Below are positions 33,536 through 42,517 of a DNA stretch of 64,000 nt, in pieces. The position numbers were made by a program, and so were the translations under genes. Source of the stretch: Streptomyces fradiae ATCC 10745 = DSM 40063 (GTDB lineage: Bacteria; Actinomycetota; Actinomycetes; Streptomycetales; Streptomycetaceae); NCBI RefSeq assembly GCF_008704425.1, contig NZ_CP023696.1, positions 5,868,501-5,932,500 of the forward strand, written 5' to 3'. The notes beneath the pieces were generated by a model. It saw nothing but the letters and a program-made list of their open reading frames with translations. It was not told the DNA's origin and made no database searches. Positions within the stretch are counted from its first letter, which is position 1; each line of letters begins with the position of its first letter.

Positions 33536-33697
33536 GTCGAGCCTCCTTCCGCGCGGGGAACCGGGGTCGCGCCGCAACCTACCGGAGGCCGACGGGCGGG
33601 CCGCCGCCGCGGCGCACCGGCCGTCGTCCGGCTCTGCCCGTGGCAACCGCCGTGCTCCCGTGACAGCCGATGCACCGCGGCCCACTACCTCGGCAGG

Positions 33698-33796
33698 CGT
33701 ACGGCCGCCCCCCGCCGGGCCCGCGTACGGCCGCCCCCCGCCGGGCCCGCGTACGGCCGCCCCGCCCGGCAGGCGTACGACCGCCCCGCCCGCGGG
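33698..33796. repeat. Four 23-26-bp tandem repeats
   Basis: Units starting cgtacggccgcccc at 33698, 33724, 33750 and 33774; the first two are perfect 26-mers, the last two are slightly shorter. They fill the space between the phosphotransferase and the response regulator genes, and end 9 bp before the regulator stop, so they may act as its transcription terminator region. Confidence 0.85.
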
Positions 33797-33805
33797 CCGG
33801 GCGGG

Positions 33806-34435
33806 CTACCGCAGCAGGCCCCTCGCGCGGGCCTCCGCCACCGCCGCCGTCCGCGACTCCACCGACAGCTTCGCGAAGACGTGCACCAGGTGCGACTTGA
33901 CCGTCGCCTGGCTGAGGAAGAGCCGCTTGCTGATCTGCTGGTTCGACAGCCCCTCCGCGACCAGTCCCAGCACCTCCAGCTCGCGCCGCGTCAGCGCCTG
34001 CGCGGGAGCCCGCAGCCGGTGCATCAGCCGGTGCGCGACCGCCGGGGCCAGCGCGGAGCGCCCCGCCGCCGCCGTGCGCACCGCCGCCGCCAGCTCCTCC
34101 GGCGGGGCGTCCTTGAGCAGGTAGCCGCTCGCCCCCGCCTCCACCGCCGCCAGGATGTCGGCGTCCGTGTCGTACGTCGTGAGCACCAGCACCCGAGGCG
34201 CCCCGCCGCCCCGCCCGGTGATCGCGGCCGTCGCCTCCGAGCCGTGCATGCCGTCCGGCCCGAAACGCAGGTCCATCAGCACCACGTCCACCCCGCCCGC
34301 CGCCGCCCGTTCCACGGCGGCCTCCGCGGTGGCGGCCTCGGCGACCACCTCGAACCCGGGCTCGGATTCCAGGACGGCGCGCAGACCCGCCCGTACGACG
34401 GGGTGGTCGTCCGCCAGCAGCAGCCGTACCGTCAT
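33806..34435 (-). CDS. NarL/LuxR-type response regulator
   Basis: A 209-residue two-component regulator. Receiver: LLLADDHPVV (acidic pocket), VVLMDLRF (phospho-acceptor Asp near residue 55), VLTTYDT and LKD (Lys near 105). LuxR HTH: LTRRELEVLGLVAEGLSNQQ, then ISKRLFLSQATVKSHLVHVF. It overlaps the upstream sensor kinase gene by ATGA, so they are partners. The divergent ABC transporter is the likely target, as in many Streptomyces. Confidence 0.95.
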   Translation of the reverse strand: MTVRLLLADDHPVVRAGLRAVLESEPGFEVVAEAATAEAAVERAAAGGVDVVLMDLRFGPDGMHGSEATAAITGRGGGAPRVLVLTTYDTDADILAAVEAGASGYLLKDAPPEELAAAVRTAAAGRSALAPAVAHRLMHRLRAPAQALTRRELEVLGLVAEGLSNQQISKRLFLSQATVKSHLVHVFAKLSVESRTAAVAEARARGLLR

Positions 34436-36141
34436 GCCGCGGCCCCCGGCGGCAGGAGCGGCAGCGTCACGGCCAGGGCCGTGCCCTGGCCGGGCGCCGA
34501 CTCCACCGTGAAGGTGCCCCCCAGCGACTCGGCGCGCGCCCGCATGGCCGGCAGCCCGAAACCGCCGTCCGCCGACGGCACCCGCGCCGCCGGGTCGAAG
34601 CCGCTCCCGTCGTCCACCACGTCGAGCGTCACGGACTCGTCCATGAAGGTCAGGGTGACCTCGGCCCGCCCGGCCGCCGCGTGCCGCACCGTGTTGGCCA
34701 GCGCCGACTGGGCGATCCTCAGCAGGGCCACCTCGTACGGGGTGGGCAGCGGCACGGGCGTCCCGCTCAGCGAGAACCGCACCCGGGGCCCGCCCCCGGC
34801 GGCTCCGACCGCCGGCACCGCACCCACCGGAGCCCCACGGTCCGGAGCCCTGCCGTCCGGTACGCCGCCGTCCGGCGCTTCCCGTCCGGGCGCCCCGCCG
34901 TGCGGTGCCGAGCCCTCCGGACGTACGCCCTCCGCAGCCGCACCGGGGCCCGCGACCGCAGCCGTGTCAGGGCCCGCGACCGGAGCCCTGCCCGGGGCCC
35001 CGGTCGGCGCCGCGCCGGACGCGGCGCCCGGCGCGCAGAGCCGTTCCAGCGCCGCGACCAGGGAGCCCTGCTGGAGGTCCGGCGGGGTCAGGGCCCGGAC
35101 GAAGCGGCGCGCCTCGGCGAGATTGCCCTGCGCCTCCTCGCGGGCCCGCTCGATGTGGGCGGCGGCGGGGGAGCCGGGCGGCAGGGCGCGCTCGGCGGCG
35201 CGCAGCAGCAGCTGGATGGACGACAGGCCCTGGGCGAGCGTGTCGTGGATCTCGCGGGCGAGGCGCTCCCGTTCGGCGAGGGTGCCCGCGTGGCGCTCGG
35301 CGGCGGCCAGCTCGGCGCGGGTGGACACCAGCTCGTCGATCAGCCGCCGCCGCCGCTCGTTCTCCCGGTACAGCGCCTGGTACCCGAGGACGGTCGCCAC
35401 GGCGAAGGCCGCCCCCAGCGGCGGCCCGACGAAGACGCCGGGGTTCACCGACGCCCCGTGGCCCACGTACGCGAGGACCGCTGCCGCCGCCGTCGCCGCG
35501 ACCGCCGGGAGCGCCCGCCGCACCGGGAGCAGGTGCAGCTGGAGGAAGTACAGCGGGAAGGCCACCCACAGGGCGTCCGGCGTCAGCACCAGCAGCCCGA
35601 TCCACGCCGCGCACAGCCCGCCCAGCCACACCGAGGCCGCCCGGCGCGAGGTGCGCACGGAGCGGAGCGCGGGCCCCGCCGCGTACACGGCGCCCACCAG
35701 GGCCGACGCGCCGGCGACCGCCGCCGCGCGCGCCGCGTCCCCGGCTGCCGCCGCCCGTACCGCCGCGAGCGCCAGCAGGCCCGCCATCAGCAGGTGCAGC
35801 CCGAGCCGCAGGACGCGCGGCGCGGGCGTACGGCCGGGGGCCTCGGGGGAGCGCGCCCCGCCGGGGCCGGGGCCGACGGCAGGGGTGGCGCCGGGGTCCG
35901 GGGCGGGGCCGACGGCCTCGCGACCGGCGGCGTCGGTGCCGGGCCGGGCCGCGGGCGGGGCGGCGGCGCCCCGGTCCGCGCGGCGCGGCACGGAGGCGCG
36001 CGGCTCCGCGGAGTGAGGCTCCGCGGACTGGGGCGAAAGGAGGTGCGGCGAAGGGGGGTGCGGCGAAGGGGGGCGGGGCGCGGCGGCACGGGGACCGGCG
36101 GGGTGGGGCGCGGAGTCGTGCGCGGTGGTGCGGGGATCCAT
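34432..36141 (-). CDS. Sensor histidine kinase (HisKA_3 family)
   Basis: A 569-residue membrane kinase. The first 110 residues are Pro/Ala/Ser-rich and probably disordered (with short PSPH repeats), followed by six hydrophobic segments, a coiled linker, and the phospho-acceptor EREIHDTLAQGLSSIQLLL. A Gly-Ala-Pro insert of about 70 residues separates this from the ATPase (NTVRHAAAGRAEV, DDGSGFDP, GGFGLPAMRARAESLGG). ATG 36141 is chosen. It is the first gene of a pair with the response regulator and is divergent from the ABC permease 111 bp away. Confidence 0.93.
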   Translation of the reverse strand: MDPRTTAHDSAPHPAGPRAAAPRPPSPHPPSPHLLSPQSAEPHSAEPRASVPRRADRGAAAPPAARPGTDAAGREAVGPAPDPGATPAVGPGPGGARSPEAPGRTPAPRVLRLGLHLLMAGLLALAAVRAAAAGDAARAAAVAGASALVGAVYAAGPALRSVRTSRRAASVWLGGLCAAWIGLLVLTPDALWVAFPLYFLQLHLLPVRRALPAVAATAAAAVLAYVGHGASVNPGVFVGPPLGAAFAVATVLGYQALYRENERRRRLIDELVSTRAELAAAERHAGTLAERERLAREIHDTLAQGLSSIQLLLRAAERALPPGSPAAAHIERAREEAQGNLAEARRFVRALTPPDLQQGSLVAALERLCAPGAASGAAPTGAPGRAPVAGPDTAAVAGPGAAAEGVRPEGSAPHGGAPGREAPDGGVPDGRAPDRGAPVGAVPAVGAAGGGPRVRFSLSGTPVPLPTPYEVALLRIAQSALANTVRHAAAGRAEVTLTFMDESVTLDVVDDGSGFDPAARVPSADGGFGLPAMRARAESLGGTFTVESAPGQGTALAVTLPLLPPGAAA

Positions 36142-36252
36142 GGCCCGTCCAGGGTAGGCGGCGCGCGCGGGTGACGCCTCAACCGAAAGTTTGACGCGGT
36201 GGCCGCCCGTGGCGCGATGCCGGGGGGCCGGGGCGGCGGCCAGGCTGGGGGC

Positions 36253-37344
36253 ATGTTCGTGGCATGGAGAGATCTGCGGTTCGCCAAGGGGCGGTTCGCA
36301 CTGATGGGCACGGTGATCGTTCTGATCACCCTGCTGGTGGGGTTGTTGTCCGGGCTGACGGCCGGGCTCGCGCGGGAGAACATCTCGGCGGTGACCGGGC
36401 TGCCGGCCGACCGGCTGGCCTTCGCGGCGCCGCCGGCCGGCCGGGAGGTGTCGTTCACCGCGTCCGCGGTGCCCGAGCGCGCCTGGCGGACCTGGGCGGA
36501 GCGGCCGGGGGTGACGGCCGCCGAGCCGGTGGGGATCAGCACCCTCAACGCGGTCGCCGGCGAGGGGGAGCGCGCCGCCGCGGTCTCCGTGTTCGGTACG
36601 CGCCCGGCCGCTGGGATCGCCCCCGAGAGCGGCCTGCTGTCCGCCGGGCGCGCGGTCCTGTCCCGCTCGGCCGCCGAGGAGCTGGGCGTCCGGGAGGGCG
36701 ACGAGGTGCGGCTGGGCGCGCAGCTGCGGGTGACCGTCGCGGGGGTCGCGGGCGACGCCTCGTACAGCCACACGCCGGTCGTCTGGACGCACCTCGACGA
36801 CTGGCAGGGCCTCGCGGGGCCCGCCGCCGAGGGCACCTCGGCGACGGTCGTCGCGCTGCGCGGCGGCGACGGCGTCGACTACGCGGCCGGGGACCGGGCC
36901 GCCGGCACCGCGAGCCGGACCGTCGAGGAGGCCCTGGGCGCCATAGCGTCGTACCAGGCCGAGAACGGCTCGCTCCAGCTCATGCGCGGCTTCCTCTTCG
37001 TGATCTCGGCGCTGGTGACGGGCGCGTTCTTCACGGTGTGGACCATCCAGCGCAGCGGCGACATCGCCGTGCTGAAGGCGCTCGGGGCCTCCACGCCCTA
37101 CCTGCTGCGCGACGCGCTGGGGCAGGCCGTGGTGATGCTCGGCGCCGGCACGCTGCTGGGCACGGGCCTCGCGGCGGCGCTGGGGGCGCTGGTCAGCGGC
37201 GGCGACGTGCCCTTCGTCCTGGAGCCGCTGACCGTACTGGGGCCGGCCGCCGTGATGATCGCGCTGGGCGTGCTGGGCGCGGCCCTCTCCATCCGGCGGA
37301 TCACCGCCGTCGACCCTCTCACCGCGCTGGGGAGCGCCCGATGA
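36253..37344 (+). CDS. ABC transporter permease, MacB/FtsX type
   Basis: A 363-residue permease of the MacB/FtsX family, one N-terminal helix (LMGTVIVLITLLVGLLSG), a large extracytoplasmic domain (about 45-240) and three C-terminal helices (FLFVISALVTGAFFTVWTI, VVMLGAGTLLGTGLAAALGA, PAAVMIALGVLGAALSI). Such permeases export peptides, lipids or drugs, or act mechanically. ATG 36253 (MFVAWRDLRF) is the natural start. It overlaps the ATPase gene by ATGA. It may be induced by the adjacent two-component system. Confidence 0.92.
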   Translation: MFVAWRDLRFAKGRFALMGTVIVLITLLVGLLSGLTAGLARENISAVTGLPADRLAFAAPPAGREVSFTASAVPERAWRTWAERPGVTAAEPVGISTLNAVAGEGERAAAVSVFGTRPAAGIAPESGLLSAGRAVLSRSAAEELGVREGDEVRLGAQLRVTVAGVAGDASYSHTPVVWTHLDDWQGLAGPAAEGTSATVVALRGGDGVDYAAGDRAAGTASRTVEEALGAIASYQAENGSLQLMRGFLFVISALVTGAFFTVWTIQRSGDIAVLKALGASTPYLLRDALGQAVVMLGAGTLLGTGLAAALGALVSGGDVPFVLEPLTVLGPAAVMIALGVLGAALSIRRITAVDPLTALGSAR

Positions 37345-38045
37345 GCCTGCTTCTGGACGATGTGACCCTCACCTACCCGGACGGCGACGGCCGGCTGACC
37401 GCGCTGGACGGGGTGGGGCTGAAGGTGGCCGGGGGAGACCTGGTCGCGGTGGTGGGCCCGTCCGGGTCCGGCAAGTCGAGCCTGCTGGCCGTGGCGGCGA
37501 CGCTGGTGACGCCGGACCGGGGGCGGGTGGTCGTGGACGGTGTCGACACCGGCACGCTGGACCGGGCGGGCAAGGCGACGCTGCGGCGGGAGCGGATCGG
37601 CATCGTCTTCCAGCAGCCGAACCTGCTGCCCGCGCTGACGGCGGTCGAGCAGGTGCAGGTCATGGCGCACCTGGCGGGCCGGGGGCGCGGCGGTGGCCGG
37701 GGCCGGGCCCGGGCGGCCGGGGACGCGGCGCGACGGCGGGCCATGGAACTGCTGGACGCGGTCGGGCTGGCCGCCGAGGCGGGGCGGCGGCCCCACCAGC
37801 TGTCCGGCGGCCAGCGGCAGCGCGTCAACATCGCGCGGGCGCTGGTGAACGAGCCGGGGGTGCTGCTGGTGGACGAGCCGACCAGCGCGCTGGACCGGGA
37901 GCGCGGCGAGGCGGTGGTGGGCCTGCTGGCCCGGCTGGCGCGGGAGCGCGGCGCGGCGACGCTGCTGGTCACCCACGACCCGACCCATCTGGGTCACGCC
38001 ACCCGCACGGTCACGGTCCGCGACGGGCGCCTGACGGCGGCCTGA
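37341..38045 (+). CDS. ABC transporter ATPase (MacB/LolD type)
   Basis: A 234-residue nucleotide-binding protein that powers the preceding permease. Walker A GPSGSGKSSLL (about 40-50), Q-loop IVFQQPNLLPAL, signature LSGGQRQRVNIARAL, Walker B VLLVDEPTSALD, H-loop TLLVTHD. A Gly/Arg-rich insert (GRGRGGGRGRARAAG) sits between Q-loop and signature, likely a small expansion of repeats in GC-rich DNA. Coupled to the permease. Confidence 0.95.
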   Translation: MSLLLDDVTLTYPDGDGRLTALDGVGLKVAGGDLVAVVGPSGSGKSSLLAVAATLVTPDRGRVVVDGVDTGTLDRAGKATLRRERIGIVFQQPNLLPALTAVEQVQVMAHLAGRGRGGGRGRARAAGDAARRRAMELLDAVGLAAEAGRRPHQLSGGQRQRVNIARALVNEPGVLLVDEPTSALDRERGEAVVGLLARLARERGAATLLVTHDPTHLGHATRTVTVRDGRLTAA

Positions 38046-38301
38046 GGCCGGCCCGAGGGCGCGGGGAGGGGGCCGGGAGGGCCGGGGCCGCCGGGGCCGG
38101 GGCGCGCGGGGGGCTGGATCCCGCCGACCAACGACGCAAGGGAGGGGGCCGGGTCCGGTCGGCCGGGGGGCGCCGAACGGCCGGGCGTCCCTCCTCCCCC
38201 CGCCGCCGGTCCGCCACCGAGGGACGGCCGGGCGGCGGGACGGGAGGCGCGGCCCGGCGGCGCCACGGAGGGGAGCGGAGGGGAGGCGTCCGGTCGGGCG
38301 G

Positions 38302-39108
38302 TCAGCCGCGGGCCGACGCCGTGGTGAGAGCCGCCGACAGGTCGCGGGCGACCTCCAGGAGCACGGGGACGATCTTCTCCGTCGCCGCCTCCGTCACCCG
38401 CCCGGCCGGGCCCGAGATGGAGATCGCCGCCGGCGTGGGCGCGTCGGGCACCGGTACCGCGAGGCAGCGCACCCCCATCTCCTGCTCGTTGTCGTCCACC
38501 GCGTACCCCGCCGCGCGCACCTGCTCCAGCGCCGCGAGGAAGCCGTCCGGCGTGGTGATGGTCCGCTCCGTGGCCGCGGGCATGCCCGTACGGGCGAGGA
38601 GCGCGCGCACCTCCTCCGGCGGGGTGTGCGCGAGCAGCGCCTTGCCCACGCCCGTCGAGTGCGGCAGCGCCCGCCGCCCGACCTCGGTGAACATCCGCAT
38701 CGAGTGCTTCGACGGCACCTGGGCGACGTAGACGATCTCGTCGCCGTCGAGCAGGGCCATGTTCGCGGTCTCGCCGGTCTCCTCGACCAGCCGCGCCAGG
38801 TACGGGCGGGCCCAGGTGCCGAGCAGGCGGGAGGCGGACTCGCCGAGGCGGATCAGGCGCGGGCCGAGGGCGTACCGCCGGTTGGGCTGCTGGCGGACGT
38901 AGCCGCAGGCGACGAGGGTGCGCACCAGCCGGTGGATGGTGGGCAGCGGCAGCCCGCTGGCGGCGGACAGCTCGCTCAGCCCGACCTCGCCCCCGGCGTC
39001 GGCCATCCGCTCCAGGAGGTCGAAGGCGCGCTCGAGGGACTGCACGCCGCCCGTGCCGCCCGCGGGCTTGGGGGCGGCGTCGGTGGTGCTGGCGCTGGAC
39101 GGCGGCAC
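38302..39108 (-). CDS. IclR-family regulator (AllR-like)
   Basis: A 268-residue regulator. N-terminal winged HTH about 20-80 (VQSLERAFDLLERMADAGG, LSELSAASGLPLPTIHRLV) and an IclR effector domain (SKHSMRMFTEVGRRALPHST, GVGKALLAHTPPEEV, NEQEMGVRCLAVPVPD). It closely resembles the Streptomyces IclR regulators associated with allantoin/glyoxylate genes, as I recall them. GTG 39108 has AAAGGA upstream; a TTG at 39138 is also open. No target is nearby; the next gene is divergent and unrelated. The 256 bp to its left (38046-38301) hold GC-rich sequence with no gene. Confidence 0.92.
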   Translation of the reverse strand: MPPSSASTTDAAPKPAGGTGGVQSLERAFDLLERMADAGGEVGLSELSAASGLPLPTIHRLVRTLVACGYVRQQPNRRYALGPRLIRLGESASRLLGTWARPYLARLVEETGETANMALLDGDEIVYVAQVPSKHSMRMFTEVGRRALPHSTGVGKALLAHTPPEEVRALLARTGMPAATERTITTPDGFLAALEQVRAAGYAVDDNEQEMGVRCLAVPVPDAPTPAAISISGPAGRVTEAATEKIVPVLLEVARDLSAALTTASARG

Positions 39109-39301
39109 GTCAACGGTCCTTTCGAGGCGGACGGACAAGGCAGCAGCCTACCGGGCCCCTTGGCCGGTCGGGGCGCCGACGGCGGGGCATCCCCGCCGGT
39201 CAGAGCCGCCGCGACGGCAGGCCGGCCGCCCGGCGATGAGTTCCGGGCGACCGCGGGGTCTGCCCTGGTGACGGAACGGAGAACCGACGAAGGGCACCGC
39301 C

Positions 39302-39922
39302 ATGGCACGCCTCACCCTCACCGCCTTCCTCACCCTCGACGGCGTCATGCAGGCCCCCGGCGGCCGCGACGAGGACCGCAGCGGCGGTTTCGACCACGGC
39401 GGCTGGCTCGTCCCCTTCGCGGACGAGGACATGGGCCGGTTCGTCACCGAGGTCTTCGACCGCGCCGGCGCCTTCCTCCTCGGACGCCGCACGTACGAGA
39501 TCTTCGCCTCGTACTGGCCGCGGGTCACCGACCCCGGGGACCCGATCGCGAGCCGCCTCAACACCCTGCCGAAGTACGTCGTGTCCCGCACCCTCGCGAA
39601 GGCCGACTGGCACAACACCCACCTGGTCGGCGACGACCTCGCCGAGACCGCCGCCCGGCTCGGGGAGCGCTCCGGCCCCGAGGTGCAGGTCCACGGCAGC
39701 GCCCGGCTCGCACAGGGCCTCATCGCCCGGAACCTGCTGGACGAGCTGAACCTGCTGGTCTTCCCGGTCTTCCTCGGCAAGGGCCGCAGACTCTTCCCGG
39801 AGGGCGGCGCCCCGACGGCGTACGAGCTGACCGGGCACCGCACCACGTCCACCGGGGCGACCATCCAGACGTACCGGCCGACCGGCCCCGCGGAGTTCGG
39901 CACCTTCGCCCTGCCGGAGTGA
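39302..39922 (+). CDS. Dihydrofolate reductase-like (RibD C-terminal domain) protein
   Basis: A 206-residue NADPH-dependent reductase of the RibD_C/DHFR-like family. Visible: LTAFLTLDGVMQAPGG at the N-terminus, FLLGRRTYEIFASYWP, KYVVSRTLAKADWHN, VQVHGSARLAQGLI and LNLLVFPVFLGKGRRLF. These small stand-alone proteins are common in actinobacteria and most are of unknown substrate. ATG 39302 has GAAGGGCACC upstream. Its last four codons (Leu-Pro-Glu-stop) begin a chain of 32-bp repeats. Confidence 0.92.
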   Translation: MARLTLTAFLTLDGVMQAPGGRDEDRSGGFDHGGWLVPFADEDMGRFVTEVFDRAGAFLLGRRTYEIFASYWPRVTDPGDPIASRLNTLPKYVVSRTLAKADWHNTHLVGDDLAETAARLGERSGPEVQVHGSARLAQGLIARNLLDELNLLVFPVFLGKGRRLFPEGGAPTAYELTGHRTTSTGATIQTYRPTGPAEFGTFALPE

Positions 39923-40063
39923 CCCCGGCGGGGCCGGACGCCCTGCCGGAGTGACCCCGGCGGGGCCGGACGCCCTCCCGGAGTGACCCCGGCGGGGCCC
40001 GACGCGATGCGGGAGCGACCCCGGCGGGGCCGGACGCGATGCGGGAGCGACCCGGGAGGTACG
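39911..40063 (+). repeat. Five 32-bp tandem repeats copied from the end of the DHFR-like gene
   Basis: Units start at 39911, 39943, 39975, 40007 and 40039 (last one partial). Unit 1 includes the final codons and stop of the upstream gene, then the palindromic ccccggcgggg. Copies 1 and 2 are nearly identical and later ones diverge. Confidence 0.9.
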
Positions 40064-40114
40064 TCCCCCGCCCCGCGTGCCGCCGCCGCGCCGCCACTCG
40101 CCGCACGGCGCCCC

Positions 40115-40339
40115 TCACCCCCGCCCGCCCTCCCGGTCGGCCGTCATCAGCAGCCCGAAACCGGTCACGGCCAGCAGCACGTGCGCGAACAGCGGGGAGT
40201 CCCGCAGCAGCGGCAGGTGCTCCACCACCACCCGCGTGACGCCCATGAAGGCGAACCACCCGTCGGTCAGCTCCCGGACCACGCCCACGCCGCCCACCAC
40301 GAGCAGCGCCGTGCCCAGCACTTCGAGAATCCTCTTCAC
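40115..40339 (-). CDS. Small membrane protein
   Basis: A 74-residue protein with two hydrophobic segments (LEVLGTALLVVGGVGVV and LFAHVLLAVTGFGLLM) around a short loop. Similar small two-helix proteins are conserved in streptomycetes; function unknown. GTG 40339 (MKRILEVLG) is the start. It lies alone, flanked by tandem repeats on one side and a motif array on the other. Confidence 0.75.
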   Translation of the reverse strand: MKRILEVLGTALLVVGGVGVVRELTDGWFAFMGVTRVVVEHLPLLRDSPLFAHVLLAVTGFGLLMTADREGGRG

Positions 40340-40466
40340 GGGGCCGATCCTCCGGCAGCACCCTCCACCGGCGCTTCCGACCTCCGGATGTCCCACCGGT
40401 CCGGAGGTCGACACCCGTCCGACCGGCGCGGGTCCGCTCCCCGCCACCGGAGTCGAACCCCGGTGT

Positions 40467-40538
40467 CCCGAAGTCCCCATCCCGCTACCGAAGTCCACCC
40501 CGGCCCTACCGAAGTCCACACCTCGCCCACTTCGGTAG
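40467..40538. promoter_or_regulatory. Array of CTACCGAAGT-type motifs upstream of a sensor kinase gene
   Basis: CTACCGAAGTCCAC occurs at 40485-40498 and 40506-40519, 21 bp apart. A related CCCGAAGTCC lies at 40467-40476 and an inverted ACTTCGGTAG at 40529-40538. The array ends 55 bp before the kinase start. Likely binding sites of a regulator, perhaps the adjacent response regulator. Confidence 0.55.
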
Positions 40539-40592
40539 CCGGACCGCCGCGCGGAGGCGTCCGCGCGGGCGGGGCCGTCTAGCGTGGAGCGC

Positions 40593-41822
40593 GTGACACA
40601 CGCGGAGTACCCCTGGCTGCTTCCCTCCGACCTGGCGCGGGCGGCCGACCCCGACCCCCGCGGCGGGCGCCGCCGCCGTACCGTGCGGGACTGGGCCGTC
40701 GACACGCTGGCGTTCGCCTTCGCGTGCCTCGTCGGGATCGCCGTCGTCCACAACAGCCGCCAGATCAACGAGTCGGACGCCGTCGTCCTCGCCGACGAGA
40801 TCCTGGGCGCCGTCGCGTGCCTGCTGCTGTGGGCGCGCCGAGGGCGCCCCGCCGCGACCGCCGTCGCCGCGTCCGTCATCGGCATCGTCACCCCGGCCAC
40901 CGGCGGCGCCGTGGTGGTCGCCGTGTTCGGCGCGGCCGTACGGCTGCCGCCCCGGCGCCTCGCCGCCGTCGCGGGCGCGGCCTTCGTGTGCAGCACCCTC
41001 CAGGGGTTCCTCCGCCCCGACCCCGAGATCGACGGGGTCGTCAACCTGGTCGTCAATCTCGTCATGCTGCTCCTGGCCACCGGCTGGGGCATGCTCGTCC
41101 GCTCCCGCCGCCAGCTCGTCGCCGCCCTGCGGGAGCGGGCCCGCCGCGCCGAGACGGAGGCCGGGCTGCGCGCCGAGCAGGCGCAGCGGGCCGCCCGCGA
41201 GGCCATCGCCCGCGAGATGCACGACGTGCTCGCCCACCGGCTGACCCTGCTCAGCGTCCACGCGGGCGCCCTGGAGTTCCGCCCGGACGCGCCGTCCGCC
41301 GAGGTGTCCCGCGCGGCGGGGGTGATCCGCGACAGCGCCCACGAGGCGCTCCAGGACCTGCGCCAGATCATCGGCGTCCTCCGGGCGCCCGGCGATGCCG
41401 ACGGCGCGGGAGGGAACCGGCCGCAGCCCACCCTCGCCACGCTCGACGCGCTGATAGCGGAGTCCCGAGAGGCCGGGACCGCCGTGACCCTCGACACGGA
41501 CGTCCCGGACCCCGCCGCCGTCCCCGCCGCGACCGGCCGCACCGTGTACCGCATCGTGCAGGAGGGCCTCACCAACGCCCGCAAGCACGCCCCCGGCGCC
41601 CGTGTCGACGTCCTCGTGCGGGGCCGCCCCGGAGACGGGCTCACCGTCGACGTGCGCAACACCGCGCCCCCGGGGCCGGTTCCGCACGTGCCCGGGTCCG
41701 GACAGGGGCTCATCGGGCTGTCCGAGCGCGCCACCCTCGCCGGGGGCCGGCTCAGGCACGGTCCGGGTGCGGGCCCCGGCGGCGGCTTCGCCGTCCACGC
41801 CTGGCTACCGTGGCCCGCATGA
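40593..41822 (+). CDS. Sensor histidine kinase (HisKA_3 family)
   Basis: A 409-residue DesK-like kinase with four or five N-terminal membrane segments, a coiled-coil linker (RSRRQLVAALRERARRAETE), the phospho-acceptor AREMHDVLAHRLTLLSVHAG and an HATPase (RIVQEGLTNARKHAPG, SGQGLIGLSERATLAGG). GTG 40593 follows GGAG; GTG 40584 adds three residues. It overlaps the response regulator by ATGA. The stimulus is unknown. Confidence 0.94.
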   Translation: MTHAEYPWLLPSDLARAADPDPRGGRRRRTVRDWAVDTLAFAFACLVGIAVVHNSRQINESDAVVLADEILGAVACLLLWARRGRPAATAVAASVIGIVTPATGGAVVVAVFGAAVRLPPRRLAAVAGAAFVCSTLQGFLRPDPEIDGVVNLVVNLVMLLLATGWGMLVRSRRQLVAALRERARRAETEAGLRAEQAQRAAREAIAREMHDVLAHRLTLLSVHAGALEFRPDAPSAEVSRAAGVIRDSAHEALQDLRQIIGVLRAPGDADGAGGNRPQPTLATLDALIAESREAGTAVTLDTDVPDPAAVPAATGRTVYRIVQEGLTNARKHAPGARVDVLVRGRPGDGLTVDVRNTAPPGPVPHVPGSGQGLIGLSERATLAGGRLRHGPGAGPGGGFAVHAWLPWPA

Positions 41823-42508
41823 CCATCCGGCTGCTCGTCGTCGACGACGACCCCCTCGTCCGCGCGGGACTCTCCCTGATGCTCGGCGGCGCCGACGACA
41901 TCGAGATCGTCGGCGAGGCCGCCGACGGCGCCGAGGTGCCCCGGCTCGTGGACCGCCTCGCCCCGCACGTCGTGCTCATGGACGTCCGCATGCCGGGCGT
42001 CGACGGGCTCACCGCGACGGAGCGGCTGCGGGCCCGGCCCGGCGCCCCCGACGTGGTCGTCCTCACCACCTTCCACGCCGACGAGCAGGTCCTGCGCGCC
42101 CTGCGGGCCGGAGCCGCCGGATTCGTCCTGAAGGACACCCCGCCCGCCCAGATCGTCGACGCCGTGCGGAAGGTGGCCGCCGGCGACCCGGTGCTCTCCC
42201 CGGCCGTCACCCGCCAGCTCATGACCCACGTCGCCGGGGCGGCGCCCGGCCCGGCGGTACGGGAGGACGACCGGCGCACGGCCGCCGCGCGCCGTCTGGC
42301 GGAGCTCGCGGAGCGGGAGCGGGAGGTCGCCCTCGCGGTCGGCCGGGGCGCCTCCAACGCGGAGATCGCCGCCACGCTGTACGTGTCGGTGCCCACCGTG
42401 AAGGCCCACGTCTCGCGGGTCCTCGCGAAGCTGGGCCTCAACAACCGGGTGCAGATCGCGCTGCTCGTCCACGACGCGGGCCTTCTCGACGGCGACGGCG
42501 CGCCCTAG
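41819..42508 (+). CDS. NarL/LuxR-type response regulator
   Basis: A 229-residue partner of the preceding kinase. Receiver: LLVVDDDPLVRAGL, VVLMDVRMPGVDGL (phospho-acceptor Asp near 54), VVLTTFHADEQVL and FVLKDTPP. HTH: LAEREREVALAVGRGASNAE, IAATLYVSVPTVKAHVSRVL. A linker of about 25 residues holds acidic and basic stretches. ATGA overlap with the kinase. It may bind the motif array upstream of the operon. Confidence 0.95.
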   Translation: MTIRLLVVDDDPLVRAGLSLMLGGADDIEIVGEAADGAEVPRLVDRLAPHVVLMDVRMPGVDGLTATERLRARPGAPDVVVLTTFHADEQVLRALRAGAAGFVLKDTPPAQIVDAVRKVAAGDPVLSPAVTRQLMTHVAGAAPGPAVREDDRRTAAARRLAELAEREREVALAVGRGASNAEIAATLYVSVPTVKAHVSRVLAKLGLNNRVQIALLVHDAGLLDGDGAP

Positions 42509-42517
42509 GCTGCGCCC

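Noticed and set aside
39911..40063. Possible CRISPR array
   Set aside because: Units are contiguous with no unique spacers and no cas genes are present; it is a simple tandem repeat.
40446..40464. A T-arm-like hairpin (minus strand, accgg ... ccggt around ggttcgact)
   Set aside because: No acceptor stem, anticodon arm or D-arm could be paired around it, so it is not a tRNA.
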